Assembly: GCA_934098665.1 (NCBI GenBank)
Contig: CAKOOO010000020.1
Span: 1 to 11,956 of the forward strand
Direction: 5' to 3'
Source of the DNA: an uncultured Bacilli bacterium
GTDB lineage: Bacteria > Bacillota_I > Bacilli_A > RF39 > UBA660
DNA: 11,956 nt
A program made the position numbers and the translations under genes. The notes beneath the pieces are model-generated. The model did not search any database and had not been told where the DNA came from. It was given only the letters and a program-made list of their open reading frames with translations. This document shows, in pieces, positions 7,495 to 11,956 of the stretch; positions within the stretch are counted from its first letter, which is position 1; each line of letters opens with the position of its first letter.

Positions 7495-8691
7495 TTAATA
7501 TAAATCCTTATCATATAATATATTATTAATATTTTTTTCATTAACTATATTATTTATTATTTCAATACATTTATCCCTTTTACTTATGTCATCAACAGAT
7601 AATAAAAATAATAATGGTTCAAACAAATTATCATGTGATCGATTTAATATATATAAATCTGCATTTACATTTAATTCTTTATTTATTTTTGTTATAGCTT
7701 TATATCCTAAATAATTCATTATTCTCCCTGTGTGATACCTTTCATTTTTCCCAAACGGCGATTCAATGCTATGTGTTCTAAATGAACAAATCAATCCAGT
7801 ATAATCATTTCCTCTTCCTACCACACCTTCTTCTCCGCATTCAATGCAAGAACCCTTTACCAAAGCATAGACATCCCTTGTACCATCACTTTTTCTATTA
7901 ACATTTATTGAAATTTTGTAATTATTTTTATTATATATTTTTTTTACAAACAAAGACAAATCTTTTTCATATTTTTCAACAATATTTGTGTATTGATCAT
8001 ATGTATTATACAAATCTTTAAATATTGGTAAACATACAGTAACATCAATATTATTGCCTAAACGCTTAACCATAACTTTTATATCCTGCCCAACATCATC
8101 AAACTTTGGCTTTGGGTATCCATTCTCATTTTGACTCCAAAAATAATGTTCTACTTCATAACATAAAGTTTCACAAAAAGTTCTATTATTGTGTAATACA
8201 CACAATGCCGTATCTGCCGCAAGCAAATTATTCACATCAGGAATGTCGTTAATATCTCTTGGTTTATACCAATAATCTCTTTTAGAAAAATTATTACAAT
8301 TAATCACTATTTTCAAATCTTTTTCAGGATTAATTCTTGGCATAACAGATTTCATATAATTATGAATTACAGGAATAAAAATAGAATTAAGGTCGATTTG
8401 TTCACCATTCATTTCTGTACTTACTCTTCCATTAAGCACAACTAAAATTTTCTTTTTCCTTACAATTTTTTTATTTTTTAATAAAAATAAACCACTACCA
8501 ATATATAATTTATCCAAATTATGATGTAGTATAACCCCATATTTTTCATAAGTATATCTAGAATATTCTCTTGAACATTCCATTGCTAATTTATCAGCTA
8601 GATTGTCAGGATGTCCAATCCCTTTTCTTTCTACAATTTCAACATTATAATTCTCTGGATTAATATAATTATTATTTATCACTATTTTCAT
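7495..8691 (-). CDS. Archaeal-type S-adenosylmethionine synthetase-like protein
   Basis: A 398-residue protein of the archaeal methionine adenosyltransferase family, which forms SAM from ATP and methionine; its length fits the family (about 400). Motifs in order: VERKGIGHPDNLADKLA (20-36), LNGR (86-89), AADTALCV (158-165), GQDIKVMVKR (201-210), GEEGVVGRGND (286-296) and FGKNERYHTGR (313-323). It is clearly divergent: archaeal enzymes usually read GHPDS, DTSFGVGYAP, GDDGSVGRGNR and AAAGKNPVNHVGK at these places. A canonical metK lies at 10874-11896, so this copy is not needed for bulk SAM and may serve a special pathway or a changed substrate. Start ATG 8691 has AAAGGGTGG about 9 nt upstream and overlaps the glycosyltransferase gene by 20 nt; GTG 8682, 9 nt after AGGAA, is an alternative. 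Confidence 0.9.
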   Translation of the reverse strand: MKIVINNNYINPENYNVEIVERKGIGHPDNLADKLAMECSREYSRYTYEKYGVILHHNLDKLYIGSGLFLLKNKKIVRKKKILVVLNGRVSTEMNGEQIDLNSIFIPVIHNYMKSVMPRINPEKDLKIVINCNNFSKRDYWYKPRDINDIPDVNNLLAADTALCVLHNNRTFCETLCYEVEHYFWSQNENGYPKPKFDDVGQDIKVMVKRLGNNIDVTVCLPIFKDLYNTYDQYTNIVEKYEKDLSLFVKKIYNKNNYKISINVNRKSDGTRDVYALVKGSCIECGEEGVVGRGNDYTGLICSFRTHSIESPFGKNERYHTGRIMNYLGYKAITKINKELNVNADLYILNRSHDNLFEPLLFLLSVDDISKRDKCIEIINNIVNEKNINNILYDKDLY

Positions 8692-9730
8692 TTCCTATTG
8701 CCACCCTTTCGACATTGTAAATTATTTCATTTTCCCAATTAATATTTTTTTCATTTTTATCCCAAAAACTAACACAATATAACATAAAATAATTTTTAAA
8801 ATCATTGATAAATCTTGCATCAATATTAGGCATTATTTCAATAAATTTAACTAAATAATCAAGCCACTTACTTCTAATTGTTTCATAATCGTTAATAATA
8901 TGATATTTATCTAACAAATTTGAAAATTCGCCATTAAAAAAATCTCGATATTTAAATTTTTGCATTTTTGATTTTTTTATTGTATATACAATTTCTTCTT
9001 TTTTCATATTTTGATTAAACTTTTGGGAATATAACTTATAAGTTTCGCAAAAGCCCAAAACAACATCTTCAAATATATTTTTCATTTTATAATAACTATC
9101 ATTATGTATTTTTACACCATAGTCAACTTGTATAATATTGAAATTATTAACGATAGCTGTTACAACCATAAAAATGTCAATTCCATATTTTAATAGTTTA
9201 TCAGAAAAATTCATTTTTAAAATCTTATTTATATATTTCTTATTAAATGCATATTCTCCACCTATTGGTTGCCTAATAAATCTACCATAAAACAAATATA
9301 TGACAGGAACAGCAAAATGATTTGTAGTATTGCCCTCATATAATGGTCTATAATAATTTGGAACAACAAAATCATAGTTATTTTCAAGAAAGAAAATCAT
9401 TTTATAAATCCAAGTTTCATTAAAACTTTTTAAATCTGCATCAATAGTGATTGCAAAATCAATATCATAATTCTTGCAGAACAACAAAAAGTTTTTTATA
9501 TTATAACCCTTTCCAATTTCATTACTTATTATACTAATTTTCTTATTAAAAGTTACAACATTGTTAAAAATATCATTCGTACAATCATTACTATTATTAT
9601 CAGCATTAACAATATAGCATTCATATTTATCGCAAAATTTTTTCAAAGAAATATCAATAGATGTTGTAATTTTAATTATATTTTCCGATTCGTTATATGT
9701 CGGTAAGCAAACAGCAATCTTTTTTTTCAT
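8672..9730 (-). CDS. GT-A glycosyltransferase, glucosylglycerate/GpgS-like
   Basis: A 352-residue cytoplasmic glycosyltransferase without membrane segments. The N-terminus IAVCLPTYNESENI (5-18) and NADNNSNDCT (42-51) form the nucleotide-sugar site; GKG (73-75) and the metal-binding DADL (97-100) follow. The segments PNYYRP (124-129), TNH (136-138), RQPIGGEY (153-160) and a His at about 209 are the pattern of the glucosyl-3-phosphoglycerate and mannosyl/glucosylglycerate synthase group, which glycosylate small acids rather than polymers. The C-terminal 110 residues are helical, as in the longer members. It is the first gene of the operon, directly behind a consensus promoter, with AAGGAAG 4-6 nt before ATG. 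The acceptor is unknown; a small hydroxy acid or phosphorylated metabolite is inferred. Confidence 0.88.
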   Translation of the reverse strand: MKKKIAVCLPTYNESENIIKITTSIDISLKKFCDKYECYIVNADNNSNDCTNDIFNNVVTFNKKISIISNEIGKGYNIKNFLLFCKNYDIDFAITIDADLKSFNETWIYKMIFFLENNYDFVVPNYYRPLYEGNTTNHFAVPVIYLFYGRFIRQPIGGEYAFNKKYINKILKMNFSDKLLKYGIDIFMVVTAIVNNFNIIQVDYGVKIHNDSYYKMKNIFEDVVLGFCETYKLYSQKFNQNMKKEEIVYTIKKSKMQKFKYRDFFNGEFSNLLDKYHIINDYETIRSKWLDYLVKFIEIMPNIDARFINDFKNYFMLYCVSFWDKNEKNINWENEIIYNVERVAIGNENSDK

Positions 9731-9751
9731 ATTTCTTCCTTAAACACCACT

Positions 9752-9780
9752 ATTATACTTACAAGAATACAATCTGTCAA
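9752..9780 (-). promoter_or_regulatory. Fully consensus sigma-A promoter of the four-gene operon
   Basis: Minus strand TTGACA (9780-9775), 17 nt, TATAAT (9757-9752): both boxes and the spacing are ideal. The start of transcription is expected near 9745, with a leader of about 15 nt, so no riboswitch fits between this promoter and the glycosyltransferase. High basal expression is expected unless a repressor binds. Confidence 0.9.
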
Positions 9781-9791
9781 CAAATTTTTTT

Positions 9792-9871
9792 CAGTATAAA
9801 GTTGTATAATCTATAATTGTTAAATATTCATCACAATTTTCTATGACCTTAACTATTTCTAAAAAAATGGT
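9792..9871 (-). pseudogene. Possible 3' remnant of a Nudix-like gene
   Basis: On the minus strand a stop-free frame of 26 codons runs between two TGA codons and ends in ENCDEYLTIIDYTTLY. No start or ribosome site is seen. The part DEYLTIID matches the end of the intact Nudix protein (LEHLIIID), and 21 of 23 bases agree between 9808-9830 and 6081-6103. A decayed gene end is the simplest reading, but the match is short and AT-rich, so chance or another origin is possible. Confidence 0.3.
9808..9830 (-). repeat. 23-bp direct repeat, second copy at 6081-6103
   Basis: The 23 bases here match 6081-6103 at 21 positions in the same orientation; the shared core on the minus strand is AATTATAGATTA. 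The two copies lie at the two ends of the four-gene operon, 3727 bp apart, one at the very end of the Nudix gene and one just upstream of the operon promoter. Confidence 0.5.
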
Positions 9872-9989
9872 TCAAGTATTTACAGAGTTTTTTAAATACC
9901 TATTCATTAATATTGCAAAATAAAAACCTATTTACAAAAACTAAGTTTTGAATGACCTAAGGCTTCAAAAGTTTCCTAGGCACTACTCG
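9860..9989 (-). ncRNA. Possible small structured RNA, family not recognised
   Basis: A promoter at 9995-10024 would start a transcript near 9988. Its first 50 nt (CCGAGTAGTGCCTAGGAAAC and on) are clearly richer in GC than the rest of the window, a common mark of structured RNA in AT-rich genomes. CCTAGG (9980-9975) pairs with CCTTAGG (9962-9956) with one bulge, with an inner CTT/AAG helix; a second hairpin CAAAAC/GTTTTTG lies at 9935-9950, and a longer AGGTATTTA/TAAATACTT stem lies further on, with seven T about 6 nt after it (9867-9861). No known riboswitch core was recognised. The 3' end is a guess. Confidence 0.25.
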
Positions 9990-9994
9990 GTACA

Positions 9995-10024
9995 CTTATA
10001 TCATACACCATCTAGATATGTCAA
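9995..10024 (-). promoter_or_regulatory. Promoter at the edge of the phosphatase pseudogene
   Basis: Minus strand TTGACA (10024-10019), an 18-nt spacer and TGATATAAG, an extended -10 (10003-9995). It lies exactly where the homology to the phosphatase ends and points into the segment without genes, towards the four-gene operon. Confidence 0.6.
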
Positions 10025-10025
10025 G

Positions 10026-10131
10026 TTTTTTTGTTTGCCAGTTTCATTTAATTCAATATTCGTAACACCTTGTAATATTTTTTTACATCCCAATCTGTTT
10101 GTCCATATCTAATTATATATATTTTGCTCAG
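10026..10131 (-). pseudogene. Truncated histidine phosphatase (phosphoglycerate mutase family) remnant
   Basis: The minus strand encodes SKIYIIRYGQTDWDVKK and, one frame over, ILQGVTNIELNETGKQK, which together match the N-terminus of phosphoglycerate-mutase-like phosphatases (IYIIRHGQTDWN...LQG...LNExGxxQ). The catalytic His of RHG is Tyr. A run of seven A at the join is one base short of the length that would keep the frame. An AAGGAG ribosome site remains 6 nt before the first codon, which is now CTG and not ATG. The rest of the gene is missing. This is a clear decayed gene of a different subtype from the intact VHGTT protein just upstream. Confidence 0.85.
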
Positions 10132-10216
10132 CTTTTACTCCTTAATTAAAATTTTATAAGTTCCATTCTTTATATATGTTCTTATCAAAAAAATTATTGT
10201 TTTTGTTTCTTATTAA

Positions 10217-10753
10217 TTAATCAATGTCATACTTCCAACCAGGTTGCCAATCTCCTGTCTTTCTCCAGTCATATTTATTTGCTTCTTCCCAACTGATATT
10301 TTTAGTTATAACTTCAAAAGCTAACTGTGTTGCTCTATGCGCAACGATACCGATAGTTTTTTCTTTATAACCCTTTTGAATATCATCAATAAAACTTTTA
10401 ACTCTTTTTTCAACATCTTTTAAAGACTCTCCATTTGGAAATGGTGTATCAATATGTTCTTCATACACTATAAGATGTTTATCTTCCCCATCTAAATCAC
10501 CATAATTGCATTCTCGTAGTCTTTTATCTTGAATCTTTGGTACATCTAGGAAAGCAATATTTGCACTATCTATTGCTCTAATTAAATCAGATGTAAATAT
10601 CACATCAAATTTAATATTTGCATTAACCTTTCCTAAATTTGCGGCCTGCTCTTTACCTAAATCATTAAGCTTGACTTGTTTCCATCCAGAACATTTTTTA
10701 CTTGCATTGTCATAGGTTGTACCGTGAACAAAGTATATAAGATTTGTTTTCAT
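10217..10753 (-). CDS. Histidine phosphatase family protein, VHGTT type
   Basis: A 178-residue cytoplasmic protein of the histidine phosphatase (phosphoglycerate mutase-like) superfamily. The catalytic His is in YFVHGTTYDN (His10), the second active-site His in IVAHRATQ (His139), and the RLRECNYGDLDG segment (78-89) supplies the acidic residue. The Arg that normally precedes the first His (RHG) is Val; this VHGTT form with the C-terminal DWRKTxxWQPGW is, from memory, a recurrent subfamily and not damage. It should remove a phosphate through a phospho-His intermediate; the substrate is unknown. ATG start with AAGGAGG 4 nt upstream. Its own promoter (10773-10802) sits in a repeat cluster, so it may be regulated separately from metK. 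Confidence 0.9.
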   Translation of the reverse strand: MKTNLIYFVHGTTYDNASKKCSGWKQVKLNDLGKEQAANLGKVNANIKFDVIFTSDLIRAIDSANIAFLDVPKIQDKRLRECNYGDLDGEDKHLIVYEEHIDTPFPNGESLKDVEKRVKSFIDDIQKGYKEKTIGIVAHRATQLAFEVITKNISWEEANKYDWRKTGDWQPGWKYDID

Positions 10754-10772
10754 ATTTCCTCCTTACCTTCCA

Positions 10773-10802
10773 ATTTTATCATATTTTTTTTAATTAATTC
10801 AA
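10773..10802 (-). promoter_or_regulatory. Promoter of the VHGTT phosphatase gene
   Basis: Minus strand TTGAAT (10802-10797), an 18-nt spacer and TGATAAAAT, an extended -10 (10781-10773). The -35 overlaps the end of the first repeat arm (10800-10812), which would let a protein bound to the arm block or aid RNA polymerase. Confidence 0.55.
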
Positions 10803-10856
10803 TTGCATCATTACTACATAAAATGATGTAATTGAAAGGGAAAGATGATGCAATTG
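10800..10856. repeat. Three-arm inverted/direct repeat, possible operator
   Basis: Arms on the plus strand: CAATTGCATCATT (10800-10812), AATGATGTAATTG (10822-10834) and GATGATGCAATTG (10844-10856). The first is the reverse complement of the third at 12 of 13 positions, and of the second at 12 of 13. The second and third are direct copies spaced by 9 nt. No T-run follows in either direction, so this is not a terminator. The overlap with the -35 of the phosphatase promoter suggests a binding site for a regulator; alternative hairpins in the metK 3' tail are also possible. Confidence 0.7.
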
Positions 10857-10873
10857 ATTAGCGTTCAAAAAAA

Positions 10874-11896
10874 TCAATCTTTAAAATGACCAAACATTGC
10901 TCTTTTTTCATATTTTTTATTTAATAAATCTAATGAATTTATAATGTTTTGAACAGAGCATTTTTCATATAAGTCATCTGGTACTTTTAAATCTCCTTTA
11001 TCGGAAGTTATATATATTGCAAGAGGATTTTTAAGACCAATAGCATAAGAAAGCTGAACAAGAACATACTTTAGATTATTATTATTTTTCAATATATCTT
11101 TTGCAATAACTCTTGCCATATAAGCACCAGACCTATCAACTTTACTTGGATCTTTACCTGAAAATGCACCTCCGCCTACTGGAGCAAAGCCTTGATAAGA
11201 ATCTACTACAATCTTTCTTCCAGTAAGACCTGCATCACCAGTAAAACCGCCTATTAAAAATTTACCTGTTGGGTTTAAAATGAATTTTTCAATTTCAATA
11301 TTGTATTCATTACAAATACTTTTACAAATATCAATTAATATTTCATCTGTTTTATCTCTTTCTTCTTCAGTATTTTGATAGCAAATTACAAAGTCTTTAA
11401 TTTTAACTAATTTATTATTTTCATAATAACCTGTTATTTGAGCTTTACCATCTGGTAAAAATCTTTTATCTTTTTTTCTAAGTTCATCATAGGTTATAGA
11501 AAGTTTTTGAAGTATTACCATAGAGGTAGGCAGATACTCTTTAGTATCACGGCAAGCATAACCAAACATCATACCATTATCACCAGCACCGTGAACTTTA
11601 TCATTTGTTCCAAGTGCTATATCAATACTTTGAACACCAAGATTATTAATTATCTCATAATTTTCATCATAGCCGGCATCCTTTAAAACTCTTTTTACTA
11701 TACTTGAAACATCTACCTTTGCACTACTTGTAACTTCACCAGTTACAAATATTTTACCTTTTCCTCCCATTACTTCAATTCCACATCGTGAGGATTTATC
11801 TTCACTTAAATATGCATCTAAAAGTGCATCACTAATTTGGTCACATACTTTATCAGGGTGACCACGAAATACTATTTCATTACTAAAAATTTTCAT
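10874..11896 (-). CDS. metK: S-adenosylmethionine synthetase (canonical bacterial MetK)
   Basis: The housekeeping methionine adenosyltransferase, forming SAM, phosphate and pyrophosphate from ATP and methionine in the cytoplasm. Motifs: GHPDKVCDQISDALLDA (12-28), GAGDNGMMFGYA (103-114), the glycine-rich GGFTGDAGLTGRKIVVD (216-232) and GGGAFSGKDPSKVDRSGAYM (241-260). At 340 residues it is shorter than the usual 380-400, but all motif blocks are present, so it is a short form and not a fragment. It reads VFRGHPDK where SEGHPDK is common, with Arg for the usual Glu. ATG start with AAGGAG 5 nt upstream. Its promoter and any SAM-responsive leader would lie at or beyond the window edge; only 60 nt are visible upstream. 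Confidence 0.95.
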   Translation of the reverse strand: MKIFSNEIVFRGHPDKVCDQISDALLDAYLSEDKSSRCGIEVMGGKGKIFVTGEVTSSAKVDVSSIVKRVLKDAGYDENYEIINNLGVQSIDIALGTNDKVHGAGDNGMMFGYACRDTKEYLPTSMVILQKLSITYDELRKKDKRFLPDGKAQITGYYENNKLVKIKDFVICYQNTEEERDKTDEILIDICKSICNEYNIEIEKFILNPTGKFLIGGFTGDAGLTGRKIVVDSYQGFAPVGGGAFSGKDPSKVDRSGAYMARVIAKDILKNNNNLKYVLVQLSYAIGLKNPLAIYITSDKGDLKVPDDLYEKCSVQNIINSLDLLNKKYEKRAMFGHFKD

Positions 11897-11956
11897 TTAT
11901 ACTCCTTTTCTTTTTTCATCTTAAAAGAAAATGCTTAATAAAACTTTCCTCCCTTC

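Larger units (their letters stand above)
9781..10216. other. 436-nt region without an intact gene: gene remnants and a possible RNA
   Basis: This gap lies between the histidine phosphatase gene and the four-gene operon. From right to left it holds the broken 5' part of another histidine phosphatase gene (10026-10131), a promoter at the break (9995-10024), a GC-richer segment with stem-loops (about 9935-9989), a long AT-rich stretch, and a short frame resembling the end of the Nudix gene (9792-9871). No intact frame with a ribosome site was seen on either strand. Confidence 0.6.

Noticed and set aside
7494..7541. Longer HprK-like start at 7541
   Set aside because: The added residues read through the end of the SAM synthetase-like gene in another frame and no ribosome site precedes 7541 or 7514.
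9730..9745. A SAM or other riboswitch in the leader of the four-gene operon
   Set aside because: The ideal promoter leaves only about 15 nt before the start codon, too short for any known aptamer.
9930..9962. AAAAACTAAG on the plus strand as the tail of a preQ1-I riboswitch
   Set aside because: The preceding hairpin with the C-rich loop is absent and no plus-strand gene follows.
10217..10753. Missing Arg before the catalytic His as a sign of inactivity in the VHGTT phosphatase
   Set aside because: The VHGTT form with intact second His and acidic segment is, from memory, a recurrent subfamily, and the gene is otherwise intact with strong signals.
10800..10834. The 13-bp hairpin as a terminator of metK
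   Set aside because: In the minus direction the stem is followed by AATTAATTA and a run of A; in the plus direction by AAAGGG. There is no T-run on the right side in either case.
11897..11924. Eight-codon frame MKKEKEYK overlapping the metK start as a leader peptide
   Set aside because: No ribosome site precedes it at a proper distance; the purine-rich run is simply the metK ribosome site region. The small TTTTCTTTT/AAAAGAAAA hairpin there is AT-only and too weak to call.
1..11956. CRISPR array, insertion sequence, integrase, tRNA or rRNA
   Set aside because: No regularly spaced repeats, transposase or recombinase frames, or tRNA-like cloverleaf sequences were seen on either strand.

Overview
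This window comes from a very AT-rich, low-G+C Gram-positive-type bacterium (by eye about a quarter to 30% G+C). TGA is used as a stop and TGG as Trp, so the genetic code is 11 and not the Mycoplasma code. Strong AGGAGG-like ribosome binding sites, sigma-A promoters that often carry an extended -10 (TGnTATAAT), and the style of the 7TM kinase and of the VHGTT phosphatase suggest a gut-type Bacillota lineage (Bacilli/RF39-like or a related Clostridia). The lineage is inferred from style only. Every gene found is on the minus strand, so the window is transcribed right to left.

Right end (10217-11896): a canonical metK (SAM synthetase), then an intergenic cluster of three 13-bp repeat arms, one of which overlaps the -35 of the next gene, then a histidine phosphatase of the VHGTT type. 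Between 9781 and 10216 there is no intact gene. This stretch holds a decayed second histidine phosphatase (catalytic His changed to Tyr, frameshifted, truncated), a good promoter at the broken edge reading into a GC-richer stem-loop segment, and a short coding remnant that resembles the 3' end of the Nudix gene lying 3.7 kb away.

Centre (6080-9730): the most interesting region. A fully consensus promoter (TTGACA-N17-TATAAT) drives four tightly packed, overlapping genes: a GT-A glycosyltransferase resembling glucosyl-3-phosphoglycerate/glucosylglycerate synthases, a divergent archaeal-type SAM synthetase, an HPr-kinase-like P-loop kinase and a Nudix hydrolase. An intrinsic terminator ends the operon. 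I know of no described pathway with this combination. It looks like a small biosynthetic or modification cassette that carries its own adenosyl-transfer enzyme although the housekeeping metK lies about 2.2 kb away.

Left part (1-6072): an ABC-F ATPase and a GNAT acetyltransferase translationally coupled through an ATGA overlap; a 54-residue small protein gene with its own promoter and terminator; a monocistronic acyl-CoA synthetase-like adenylating enzyme; and a 7TM histidine-kinase-like protein fused to a receiver domain, in which the phosphoacceptor His is replaced and the ATP-binding motifs are eroded. Regulatory signals are extremely compact: terminator stems overlap stop codons, and at 6044-6081 the -35 box of the ABC-F promoter is exactly the loop of the preceding operon's terminator.
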